Below are positions 31,851-39,940 of a DNA stretch of 64,000 nucleotides, piece by piece. The stretch is taken from NCBI GenBank assembly GCA_965248765.1, contig CBDFKF010000001.1:124001-188000 (forward strand), in the 5' to 3' direction. The notes under the pieces were generated by a model. That model saw only the letters and a list, made by a program, of their open reading frames with translations, did no database searches and had not been told where the DNA came from. The first letter of the stretch is position 1. Each line of letters starts with the position of its first letter. Position numbers and translations under genes: made by a program. The DNA comes from CBDFKF01 sp965248765 (GTDB lineage: Bacteria; Pseudomonadota; Alphaproteobacteria; VGEJ01).

Positions 31851-33013
31851 TGAGCCGCACCGCTGCCACCACCACCGCAGCGCTGGATGCACCGCTGCCG
31901 TTCGTCGATCTTGCGGCCCAGCAGCGCCGGCTCGGCCCCCGGCTCGACGCCGCGATCGCGGCGGTCCTCGACCACGGCCAGTTCATCATGGGGCCTGAGG
32001 TCGCAGCCCTCGAGGAGGCCCTCGTCGCCTTCTGCGGCGCCCGTTTCGCCGTGAGTTGCGCGAACGGCACCGATGCCCTGTGTCTTGCGCTGATGGCCAA
32101 GGGGATCGGCCCGGGCGATGCGGTGTTCGTGCCGGCTTTCACGTTTGCGGCGACCGCCGGGGCGGTGGCGCTTGGCGGTGCGGTGCCGGTGTTCGTGGAC
32201 GTCGATGCGACGAGCTTCAACATGGATCCGGAGAGCCTCGCGCCGGCGGTCGAGTCCATTCGCCGGGGCGGCACACTGCGCCCGGCGGCCGTCATCCCCG
32301 TCGATCTGTTCGGCCAGCCGGCCGATTATGCCGAGGTCGGGGCGATCGCCGATGAGTACGGCCTGGTGGTCATCGCCGATGCCGCGCAGAGCTTCGGTGC
32401 CACCTATCGCGCCAGGCCGGTCGGCACCTTGGCGGCGCTGACGACGACGAGCTTCTTCCCGGCCAAGCCATTGGGCTGCTACGGCGATGGCGGGGCGATC
32501 TTCACGGGCGATGCGGCGGCGGCCGAGACGCTGCGCTCATTGCGCCAGCATGGCCGGGGGCGCGACAAGCACGACATCGAGCGCGTTGGCACCAACAGCC
32601 GGCTCGATACCCTGCAGGCGGCGATCCTGCTGGCCAAGCTCGAGGTGTTCGCCGACGAGCTCGTGGCGCGGGGGGACGCGGCGCGGCGTTACGGCGAGGG
32701 CTTGGCCGATGTGGTCGAGGCGCCGAGGCTGCCGAGCGAGGCGACATCGAGCTGGGCGCAGTACACGATCAAACTTGACAATGGTGACACGGTGGCCGCC
32801 CGAATGAAGGCGGAAGGCATACCCGCGGCTGTGTATTATCCTAAGCCAATCAACCATTGCGCGGCCTACGCACACTGTCCCACCGCGCCCGGCGGCACCC
32901 CGGTGGCGGAGGCATTGACGGGGCGGGTCCTCAGCCTGCCGATGCACGCCGACCTCGATCCCGCCACCCAGGACCGCATCATCGCGGCGGTGCACCGGGC
33001 CGTCCGAGCCTGA
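31850..33013 (+). CDS. DegT/DnrJ/EryC1 sugar aminotransferase, WbpE-like
   Basis: 387 residues from the ATG at 31850 (ATGA overlap). A PLP-dependent fold: PFVDLAAQQRRLGPRLDAAI, FAVSCANGTDALCLALMAKG, FTFAATAGAVALGGAVPVFV, VVIADAAQSFGATYRARPVG, and the PLP Lys in TTTSFFPAKPLGCYGDGGAI. NSRLDTLQAAILLAKL also fits. Forms the 3-amino group on a UDP-3-keto-sugar (usually a uronate), the substrate of the upstream acetyltransferase. Together they build part of a diacetamido sugar for LPS or capsule; the oxidase partner is not in the window. Confidence 0.88.
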   Translation: MSRTAATTTAALDAPLPFVDLAAQQRRLGPRLDAAIAAVLDHGQFIMGPEVAALEEALVAFCGARFAVSCANGTDALCLALMAKGIGPGDAVFVPAFTFAATAGAVALGGAVPVFVDVDATSFNMDPESLAPAVESIRRGGTLRPAAVIPVDLFGQPADYAEVGAIADEYGLVVIADAAQSFGATYRARPVGTLAALTTTSFFPAKPLGCYGDGGAIFTGDAAAAETLRSLRQHGRGRDKHDIERVGTNSRLDTLQAAILLAKLEVFADELVARGDAARRYGEGLADVVEAPRLPSEATSSWAQYTIKLDNGDTVAARMKAEGIPAAVYYPKPINHCAAYAHCPTAPGGTPVAEALTGRVLSLPMHADLDPATQDRIIAAVHRAVRA

Positions 33014-33018
33014 GCCCG

Positions 33019-33864
33019 ATGGCTGCGCGCACCGCCGAGCCCGCGGCGCGCCAGCGCGCGATCGATCGCGACAACCGGGCGTTCTGGGACGAGGCCTGCG
33101 GGACGGTGCTGGCCCGTGAGCTGGGCCTGAGGGATAACGACCCGGAATCGCTTCGCCGCTACGATGCCGCCTACTTCGCGATCTACCCCTACCTTGCCCG
33201 GCATATCCCGTTCGCGGACCTGAACGGCCAGCGGGTTCTGGAAGTGGGCCTCGGCCACGGCAACGTCGCCCAACGGCTCGCCGAGGCCGGCGCGGTGTAC
33301 ACCGGCATTGACATCGCGGCCGGGCCGGTCGCCATGGTCCGCCATCGGTTTGGCCAAGCCGCCCTCCCCGGCCGCGCGCTGCAGGCGAGCATCCTCGCCG
33401 CCCCGTTCGCCGAGGGCAGCTTCGATGCGGTGATCTCGATCGGCGTCCTCCACCACACCGGCGATGCCGCCGCCGCGCTCGCCGAGGTGCACCGGCTGTT
33501 GAAGCCGGGCGGCCGGGCGGTCGTGATGGTCTACAACGCCTATTCGTACCGACGCTGGCTGCGTTTCCCCGGGCCGACGGTGCGCTACTGGCTGTGGGAT
33601 TTTCTCGGGATGGGCGCCCGGCCCGAGGCGGGTGCGGCCGAGCGGCTGGCCTACGATCACGATTCGCAAGGGGACGACGCACCCGCCACCGCTTTTCTGT
33701 CGCGCCGCGAGCTGCGCCGGATCGGCGCACGGTTTCGCACGGTGCGTGCCTCGCTCGAGCAGAGCGGCGGCTTGCGCACGTTGGGCTTGCGGGGCCGGCT
33801 GATCCTGTGTGCGACCCTGGGCCGGGCCTGGGGCCTCGACATCTACGTCACGCTCATCAAGTGA
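33019..33864 (+). CDS. Class I SAM-dependent methyltransferase
   Basis: 281 residues. An N-terminal lead NRAFWDEACGTVLARELGLR, then motif I VLEVGLGHGNVAQRLAEAGA, motif II YTGIDIA, and the post-II FDAVISIGVLHHTGDAAAAL with EVHRLLKPGGRAVVMVYN (UbiE/Methyltransf_11 type). The C-terminal extension YDHDSQGDDAPATAFLSRRE is characteristic of glycan-cluster methyltransferases. It starts 5 bp after the aminotransferase, so probably the same operon. The gene remnant at 2303 belongs to the same subfamily. Confidence 0.85.
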   Translation: MAARTAEPAARQRAIDRDNRAFWDEACGTVLARELGLRDNDPESLRRYDAAYFAIYPYLARHIPFADLNGQRVLEVGLGHGNVAQRLAEAGAVYTGIDIAAGPVAMVRHRFGQAALPGRALQASILAAPFAEGSFDAVISIGVLHHTGDAAAALAEVHRLLKPGGRAVVMVYNAYSYRRWLRFPGPTVRYWLWDFLGMGARPEAGAAERLAYDHDSQGDDAPATAFLSRRELRRIGARFRTVRASLEQSGGLRTLGLRGRLILCATLGRAWGLDIYVTLIK

Positions 33865-33899
33865 GGCGGGCGGAGGGGCGCGCCACGGGACAGCGGAGT

Positions 33900-34814
33900 T
33901 CAGTCCCCCTCGTAGCGGCTGACGCCGAAGATGACATAGTTGTAGGGGATGAGGGCATTGGGCTCGATGCGGGAGACGATAAGGCCGCTCTTGGGTTCAT
34001 AGAGCCAATCGTCCCAGGTCCAAACGCGCTGCAGGCTCTCAGGGATCTGGACCGCGATGTAATCGCCCTCAGCGAGCCGCGCGCCCATGGCCGTGCCGGC
34101 GAAGTCGAGACCCAGGTAGCAATCCTGGACCGAGACGTTGCGGTTCCGCTTCGCGACGCTCTTGGTGAGCGCCAGCGCCATGCCGGCCAGCGGCGCGATT
34201 GCCGGCTGCACCGTCGTCGCCAGCTTCAAACCTTTCTTGAAGGCATCACCCTCGAGAACATCGAGGAAGGCTTCGTCGGCGTCGTTCTTCACGTTGACCG
34301 TGTGGAAATGAAAGGCGACGCCCTCCGCGCTGAGGCCGAGGCCAACGAAGATGGGATAGCCGCGGACCGCCGCGCGCTTGCCCTCTCGCACCCGGTAGGT
34401 GGCGTTGAAGTGCAGGTCCTCGGAGGCACCGGGCACTTGGTTGCGGGCGTAGAAGTCTAACAGCACGCGGTGCGTGCCGCCGCCGGGATAGTCCGCGACC
34501 CGGAGCCCGTTGAGCGCGATCTTGATGCGCTGGTCCTTGAGCGATGTGTCCGCCGCCACCTCGCCGACGCCGAGGATGGCGCGCGGCTCCGCGCCGCCGT
34601 CGGTCGGCAGGAACCCGATGCTGTGCGCCGTGTGCTGAAAATGGCGCTCGCGAAACGGCCACAAATCGGACAGGCCGAACCGCGCCGTACCCGCCGCCGC
34701 CTCCCCGACCGCATCCGCCGCTGCGTCCTCTTCCACCTCGCGCAACTTGGCCGCCGCGTCCGAGCGCGACAGCGCCCCGATCACCGGCAGATCATCGAAC
34801 GGAGCGCCGCTCAT
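33900..34814 (-). CDS. Unknown protein coupled to the CHAT-STAND gene
   Basis: 304 residues, no family recognised. The first 60 residues are Ala/Asp/Glu-rich and probably flexible (MSGAPFDDLPVIGALSRSDA). The rest looks like a beta-rich domain: KIALNGLRVADYPGGGTHRV, LDFYARNQVPGASEDLHFNA, VGLGLSAEGVAFHFHTVNVK. A single moderately hydrophobic stretch TTVQPAIAPLAGMALALTKS near residues 203-222 could be an amphipathic or membrane-touching helix. The C-terminus is Trp/Tyr-rich (RVWTWDDWLYEPKSGLIVSR). Its ATG overlaps the stop of the upstream TPR/CHAT gene (34811-34814), so it is translated with that gene and is probably its partner or protease substrate. Confidence 0.75.
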   Translation of the reverse strand: MSGAPFDDLPVIGALSRSDAAAKLREVEEDAAADAVGEAAAGTARFGLSDLWPFRERHFQHTAHSIGFLPTDGGAEPRAILGVGEVAADTSLKDQRIKIALNGLRVADYPGGGTHRVLLDFYARNQVPGASEDLHFNATYRVREGKRAAVRGYPIFVGLGLSAEGVAFHFHTVNVKNDADEAFLDVLEGDAFKKGLKLATTVQPAIAPLAGMALALTKSVAKRNRNVSVQDCYLGLDFAGTAMGARLAEGDYIAVQIPESLQRVWTWDDWLYEPKSGLIVSRIEPNALIPYNYVIFGVSRYEGD

Positions 34815-35527
34815 CCGCTTCCCGCCTGCGCTTCGGCCTGGTCGATCGCGGCGATCAAGTCCTCGGTGTGTTGGATGTCGTCCGCCGCACGATCGCCGAA
34901 TTCGCGGAAGTTGGCGAGCGCCGCGTCGGCGTAGACGCGGGCGTCGTCCAGCCGGCCCGCTGCAGCCAGCACACGGGCGGAGTTGCGACGTGTCACGCCG
35001 GCTCCGTGGAGATCACCAGCTTGCTCACAGTAGCGAATGTCCTGCTGGAAGTGATGCAGCGCGCGGTCGATGTCGCCAGCATTGGCCCAAATGGTGCCGA
35101 GCTGGTTGTGAATAACACCGCGATCGTGGACGGCAGTGTCGGGCAGCAGGTCGAGCGCGTCCGTGTAAGATCGCATCGCGTCGGTGGGGTGGCGGGCGAG
35201 CTCGTCGGCGGGCCGTTCGGCATCGCGCGCTTCCTCAAAGCGTTCGCACGCGACGCCGCCGAGTTGGGCGAGAGACCTGCCGCGGCCGAGGTCGTCGCCC
35301 GGCGCCCGCAGGTCCAGGCGCTGTCGGTACCAGCGCTCGGCCTCATCGAGATCGCGCAGCTCGACGATGTCCTTGTAGGCATGGCCCAAGTTGAAGGCGC
35401 ACACGCCCTCCGCGACGGTGTCGCCGATGGCCTTATCAAGGCCGAGGGATTCGCGGTAGGTGTCGGCGCAGGCCGGGTCCTCCTGTTCCCGTTGGATGTC
35501 CGCGAGTTCGTGCAAGGCTACAGACAA
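34811..35527 (-). CDS. TPR sensor part of the CHAT-NB-ARC protein (separate frame)
   Basis: 238 residues of tetratricopeptide repeats, e.g. AFNLGHAYKDIVELRDLDEA, HDRGVIHNQLGTIWANAGDI, RALHHFQQDIRYCEQAGDLH. The frame is open further upstream to about 35660 (DWAAAERLQHADVGHNRQHV), where it meets the CHAT-NB-ARC frame. So it is the C-terminal sensor of that gene, cut off by a net +1 (or -2) shift, unless the two parts are made separately. The TGA overlaps the ATG of the 304-residue partner gene. Confidence 0.8.
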   Translation of the reverse strand: MSVALHELADIQREQEDPACADTYRESLGLDKAIGDTVAEGVCAFNLGHAYKDIVELRDLDEAERWYRQRLDLRAPGDDLGRGRSLAQLGGVACERFEEARDAERPADELARHPTDAMRSYTDALDLLPDTAVHDRGVIHNQLGTIWANAGDIDRALHHFQQDIRYCEQAGDLHGAGVTRRNSARVLAAAGRLDDARVYADAALANFREFGDRAADDIQHTEDLIAAIDQAEAQAGSG

Positions 35528-38429
35528 ACGGCGGATGACGTGGCGCTGCTGAGCGTCTCGGTTCTCGGGCGCGGCATCCAGCGCCGGTCCGACGTGTTGC
35601 CGGTTGTGTCCTACGTCCGCGTGCTGTAGACGCTCGGCCGCTGCCCAGTCGGCTCCTCCCGGGCCAGACGCACGCGGTACTCCACTGCTCCTCGAGGCCG
35701 GGCAGCGGGCCAGTGCTCACGGGGTCGACGAACTCCGGGATTATGGCCTCCACCAGCCGCCGCCAGGCGGCGGCGCGGCCGGTGTCCATATACAGCGTCC
35801 GCAGGCCCTGCATCACGTTGATTGTGCAATCTCTCCAGCCGCGGTCACGGGCGAGGTACCAGGCGGCGAGCAGGTTGTCCTCCTCAACAGCGACGACCGA
35901 TAGGAGGTCGCGATTACCTTTCTGGTACTGCTCGCTGTAGTAGTTGCCGAGTGCTCCCATCGCTACTACGAAGGCGCGGCGGGCGCGGTCGGCGTCGCCG
36001 GTCCCAGGCGGGTAATGCCGCTCAAACAGGTTGCGGAAGTACCAGGGCAAAGCCGGGTGGATGGCGTAGTAGCCGCCGCTGCGAGCATTCAAAAGGCCGA
36101 TTTCGGCGGCACGGTCGAGCAGGGCGATGCCCTGCTCCCTCGTCAGCCCGCGCACCGCCTTAAGGCACCAGTCCTTGTCCGGATCACCCATCATGCGCAG
36201 CGCGTCGACGTCGACGAAGCCCTGGAACAGGTGTAGGAGCGCCAGCACCTTACGCTCGTCCTCGTCGAACGCGCGGCCGAAGCCGTAGGACAGGGAGGCG
36301 CCGAGAGATCGAGAGCGACCCTCAGTCCCCTCGTCCTCGAACGCCGCCTCGCCGGTACGGAGGCTTTCAACGAAGGCGTCGAGCCGCTCCTTCGTGTCGA
36401 CGCCGGTACGGAGCGCTTCACCGACGGCGATCAGGATGGTCAGCGGGTTGCCTTGCGTGAAGTCGAGCAACGGCGTCAGATCCGGCATGTCGGCCAAGCG
36501 CGCGCCGCGATTCTTGGCTATAGCGCTGGCGAGCTGCAGGCGCTCCTGCATCGGCATGGGTGGCACGCGCACGCGACGCGGCAGCTCCCCGAGCCACGTT
36601 TGCTCGTCGCGGCGCGAGGTGAGAAGGAACTTGGCCTTCGTCTCGCGCCCAGCATCGAGGAAGGCGCGCAGCCCCTCCTGTTCCTCGGCGCTCCATTCGG
36701 ACTCGGTGCCCGCGGGGAATCCCGTGATCGGCTCGACGTTGTCCCAGATCCACGGCACCGGCACCTGTTTCAGGACCTGCAAGGCAATATCCCGACGCTT
36801 GGTCGTATCGGTTTCGGCGTCCCACTGGATGCCGGCACCCTCTAGCGCCTGGCTGAAGACCTCTCCGATCTTGTCAAGGACGCGCGCGAGCGGCAGATGG
36901 CGCTCAAAGCTAGTGAACAGCACCGGCCCCTCGACGCCGCCAGTCAGCGCGTACCAGCGCGCGAACTCCACCGCGGTCGCCGTCTTGCCGCTGCCGGCGT
37001 AAGCATGCAGCAGCACGAAAGAATGGGTGTCGAAGGCGCGATCGAGGGCGTAGAGCGTCTCGTCGCGGCCGAAGAAGCCGACCTCCGGCGGCGCCGGCAG
37101 CGCCGCATCGAGCGCGCCGGGCCGCGCCGCCGCTCCTTCGTCCAACGTGATTCTGATCGGCGCGGCGTCCGCCTCGGGCCACAGGCGCAGCGGCGACGGC
37201 TCCCACACCACCGGCACCGACCAATCCTGCAACGCCCGCGCCTCGTAGGCGATCCGTCGTTCCGGCTGGTCGGCCAAGTTCTTGCGCGCCCACGCCACCG
37301 CCTCTCCCAGCGTCCGCCCGCGCGCCAGCGCCCCGTACAGCTCGGCCACGAACTGCGCCGCCGTCACCACATAGACCGAGTAGCGCATAGCGACCACGCC
37401 CGCGGCGCCGGCGTCCATAACCGCCTGCGCCAGGGAGCCGTAGGCCGCGATCTCCTCGCGCGTATCCTGCGCCGTCGCAGTCTCCGGCTCTGCTGGCGCT
37501 TCGGCGAACGCCGATTGGCAGGCGTTCAGGACGAGAAGCGGAACACCCGACTCGCGCAAAAGCGCGCCAAGCTGCAAGCCATCGACGAACTCGCTCCGCG
37601 TTTCGCTGCCGGGATCCTCGAACATCAGGAAACCGTGGGCGCCAGCCGTGCCTCCGGCGTCCAGTCTGAGGTTGCTCAACACCTTGCCAACGTTCGCGAG
37701 ATCGGCCGGATCGGCGTACGCACCATGCCCGTCGAAATGAACGACGTGGTACGGCCGTTCCTGCTCCTTCGCGAGGCGCTGCGCTGCGGCCGGCTGCTCG
37801 TATGTGGGCGGACGCAGGACATCGAGGTCGAACGCACCGCGCGCCTCGTCGCTGAGGCGCGTCACCAGCCGCCCGGCGACCGAGCGGAATGGCACATCAT
37901 CACCGCCTTTCGGCCGGCAGATGACTAGCAAGATTCGGACCTTCTCCGCCTCCTGCTTGTGCGGCAGCAAAGCGGCCATCGTGCCACGCTGGCCCCTTAC
38001 GAAGGCTTGCGCTGACAGCGCGAGCGGGACTTCAAGGCGCGGATCGCGGATCAGCTCCCACGGGATCGCCGTGGCCTCGGCGATCTCCGTCGTGACCTCA
38101 ATGCGCGTATCCGCGAGCCGCGGCCCGATCGCCCCCCACAGTTCACGCAGGTCGTCGGAGCCATGGAAGATGTCGCGGAACAGCTCTTCGTCGCGCTCCG
38201 CCAAAAGCACTTCGACCTGCTTTGCGATCAGCGGTGCAGGGTCGTGGTCAAACTGGAGGAAGTCCTCGAGATACCAGCGGATGCGTTCTTGATCGTGCGG
38301 CGACAGCTGAAACGCGATCTCGGTACTCCGGCTCTGTGGCTGAAGGCCGGGAATATCCTCGGCGCTGACCTCGATGCGGTAGCGGTTCTCGGCGGCGCCG
38401 GGATGCTGATTGATGCGCAGTATCGGCAT
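35436..38429 (-). CDS. CHAT protease / NB-ARC ATPase protein, C-terminus frameshifted
   Basis: Starts at the ATG at 38429 behind GGGGAGGG. After an N-terminal region, a CHAT (caspase-HetF-associated) protease domain spans about residues 100-420, with the catalytic His in VVHFDGHGAY (about 231) and Cys in LLVLNACQSAF (about 300). A STAND/NB-ARC ATPase follows (about 440-760): Walker A HAYAGSGKTATAVEF near 473, Walker B-like VPWIWDNVEP near 561, and FLLTSRRDEQTW. Then helical repeats. After GLEEQWS (about 35685) the frame changes twice within 40 bp, and the natural continuation is the TPR segment 34811-35660. The repaired protein would have about 1205 residues. STAND proteins sense a signal through the repeats and oligomerise; a CHAT effector then cleaves a target. 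Confidence 0.85.
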   Translation of the reverse strand: MPILRINQHPGAAENRYRIEVSAEDIPGLQPQSRSTEIAFQLSPHDQERIRWYLEDFLQFDHDPAPLIAKQVEVLLAERDEELFRDIFHGSDDLRELWGAIGPRLADTRIEVTTEIAEATAIPWELIRDPRLEVPLALSAQAFVRGQRGTMAALLPHKQEAEKVRILLVICRPKGGDDVPFRSVAGRLVTRLSDEARGAFDLDVLRPPTYEQPAAAQRLAKEQERPYHVVHFDGHGAYADPADLANVGKVLSNLRLDAGGTAGAHGFLMFEDPGSETRSEFVDGLQLGALLRESGVPLLVLNACQSAFAEAPAEPETATAQDTREEIAAYGSLAQAVMDAGAAGVVAMRYSVYVVTAAQFVAELYGALARGRTLGEAVAWARKNLADQPERRIAYEARALQDWSVPVVWEPSPLRLWPEADAAPIRITLDEGAAARPGALDAALPAPPEVGFFGRDETLYALDRAFDTHSFVLLHAYAGSGKTATAVEFARWYALTGGVEGPVLFTSFERHLPLARVLDKIGEVFSQALEGAGIQWDAETDTTKRRDIALQVLKQVPVPWIWDNVEPITGFPAGTESEWSAEEQEGLRAFLDAGRETKAKFLLTSRRDEQTWLGELPRRVRVPPMPMQERLQLASAIAKNRGARLADMPDLTPLLDFTQGNPLTILIAVGEALRTGVDTKERLDAFVESLRTGEAAFEDEGTEGRSRSLGASLSYGFGRAFDEDERKVLALLHLFQGFVDVDALRMMGDPDKDWCLKAVRGLTREQGIALLDRAAEIGLLNARSGGYYAIHPALPWYFRNLFERHYPPGTGDADRARRAFVVAMGALGNYYSEQYQKGNRDLLSVVAVEEDNLLAAWYLARDRGWRDCTINVMQGLRTLYMDTGRAAAWRRLVEAIIPEFVDPVSTGPLPGLEEQWSTACVWPGRSRLGSGRASTARGRRTQPATRRTGAGCRAREPRRSAAPRHPPFVCSLARTRGHPTGTGGPGLRRHLPRIPRP

Positions 38430-38766
38430 ACGACCACCCTCCCCGCCGCGAACGGCTGATTTCTCGTCAACCTCGTGGCCCAATAATAGTGAGAAAATGG
38501 TGCGACCACGAGCATAGGTTGCGACTACTAGCTAGGCGCCATCTCCAGCTGCGTATTCTCGCACCGCTCGATCTCCGCTCGCCAATCCACAACGGCGGCC
38601 TCAAACGCGGCTTGCGGCTACTCCGACTGTCGTATCTACCGTTGAGCCGTGGCCGCTCTAACCTTCAGACCTGTCGTCAGGGCTCTTGGTCGGCAATTGT
38701 TGCGCGTCCCGGGCCATCAATGAACGTCCGCGCGCGCGAGTGACGCCGAGCCGGCATCAATCTGTC

Positions 38767-38898
38767 GCGACGCTCGCCCTCAGGATGAGGTGGGCCAGGC
38801 ATTCAAAAACCCGACCTCATGCGACGCGCCGTCTCGAACCATGAGCGCTCGTGTCATCCTTCGAGACGCACGCGATGCGTGCTCCTCAGGATTAGGAG
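38767..38898. repeat. Interspersed palindromic repeat (RIME-like)
   Basis: Contains the strings GTCATCCTTCGAGACGCACG and GCTCCTCAGGATTAGGA, preceded by CCCTCAGGATGAGGT. Paired 'CCTTCGAGACGC ... GCTCCTCAGGATGAGG' arms are a familiar intergenic element in many alphaproteobacterial genomes, similar to RIME. Lies in the gene-poor stretch 38484-39148. The rest of that stretch holds no intact gene; about 38628-38680 resembles 46668-46718 (DNA downstream of the SDR gene). Confidence 0.55.
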
Positions 38899-38908
38899 AG
38901 AGGCGTGG

Positions 38909-39066
38909 CCAGGGGAGCGCGGTGGTGCTGCCGTCGCCGGTGACGTAGCTGGCCTTGTCGGAGCGCAGGAATAGGCAGGCGTTGGCCTTGTCCTCGGGCG
39001 TGCCAATGCGGCCCAGGGGCACCGCGCTGGCGATCGCCGCCTGGATTGTCCGCCTTGCCTCCCGCC
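38909..39066 (-). pseudogene. SDR 3'-end fragment 1
   Basis: Encodes ASAVPLGRIGTPEDKANACL and FLRSDKASYVTG, close to the end of the SDR at 46756-47505 (GAVPLGRIGTPEDMANACLF, LSDKASYITG). Part of the TELIVDGGI segment is lost and the stop is missing. No catalytic domain remains. With fragment 2 at 39672 and the full gene at 46756 it forms a set of three related 3' ends. Confidence 0.8.
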
Positions 39067-39148
39067 CGCTGCCCGGCGCGGATTCCGGAGGCTGCCGCCA
39101 CTACCGCCGGGCCGGCGATCGTTACGCCTTCCGCCGGCTATCCACCGA

Positions 39149-39429
39149 TCAGGGCAGCGCGCCGACGATCTGGCGGAACTCGGCATCGCCGAACGCCCTC
39201 AGCGTCGTCGTGCGGACATTGCCGCGCGAGCCCATCATGAGCGCAAAGCGCGCCGCCACTTCATTGCTTGGCACCTCGACGATGGCGACGGCATCGTAGC
39301 CGCCCATCGTCAGATAGAAGTCCTTCATCTCGCCGCCGAGCTCCTTGAGCGCCTGCCGCGCGGCGTCGAGCCGGCTCGGCGAGTCCTTGATGGTTGCAAC
39401 GCCCTGCTCGGGGTGACGAATGTGGCCAT
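39149..39429 (-). pseudogene. GYD-domain protein gene, frameshifted
   Basis: The start is MATFVT at 39429 with the RBS GGAGGGAG. The frame shifts right after, and the body is read in another frame: EQGVATIKDSPSRLDAARQA, LKELGGEMKDFYLTMGGYDA, VAIVEVPSNEVAARFALMMG, ending GDAEFRQIVGALP. The GGYDAV motif identifies the GYD family, small dimeric alpha-beta-barrel-like proteins of unknown role. Total length 281 bp, so one base is missing near codon 7-12. Otherwise it looks complete (about 94 residues). Confidence 0.8.
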
Positions 39430-39587
39430 TGCTCCCTCCCTTTCGCTATCCGGCGGATTCACCATCGCCGGGTGGTCCAGATTAGCAGCGTTGCGCACCC
39501 GCCGTGCACGGTGACGTCGCCACCATCCGCCGCCCGATCAAAGGGGGGACGGGTGTGGGTCGACGGTGAAACGCGCCTCGTGGCGAG

Positions 39588-39656
39588 GAGGCCCTCACCT
39601 CCCGCTCGGCTTTCGCTCGCGGGTCCCTTCCTCTCCCGCCGGGCCGGAGAGGGTCA
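39588..39656. repeat. Interspersed palindromic repeat
   Basis: CCCTCACCTCCCGCTCG, then GGGTCCCTTCCTCTCCCGCC and GGAGAGGG: a GC-rich inverted-repeat element of a type scattered between genes in many alphaproteobacteria. The left part pairs with the right part (CCTCTCCCGCC...GGCCGGAGAGG). Directly followed by SDR fragment 2. Confidence 0.5.
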
Positions 39657-39671
39657 AGTTGCGGATTGGAG

Positions 39672-39820
39672 TTAGGGGAGCGCGGTGATGCCGCCGTCGA
39701 CGATCAGCTCGGTGCCGGTGATGTAGCTGGCCTTGTCGGAGAGCAGGAACAGGCAGGCATTGGCCATGTCCCCGGGCGTGCCGATGCGGCCCAGGGGCAC
39801 CGCGCCCGCGATCGCCGCGG
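39672..39820 (-). pseudogene. SDR 3'-end fragment 2
   Basis: Encodes IAGAVPLGRIGTPGDMANAC, LFLLSDKASYITGTELIVDG, GITALP and the stop TAA at 39672-39674; almost the same DNA as the last 150 bp of the SDR gene at 46756-47505. Upstream of 39820 the similarity ends abruptly and the leader of the monooxygenase gene follows. Only the C-terminal 48 codons remain. Confidence 0.85.
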
Positions 39821-39940
39821 GACATAGCGGGAGGACGGCGGCAGCAGGCCGGCAGAGTCCGCAAGAAGTGATATAGTCGATGTTGGCATTGTCGGGGCAA
39901 GTTGCTTGCCCCGCGCGCAGCCATCGCCCGGGAGGGAATC

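Noticed and set aside
31391..33013. Long 540-residue aminotransferase start at 31391
   Set aside because: The extra N-terminus is out-of-frame acetyltransferase DNA; the family start is the ATG at 31850.
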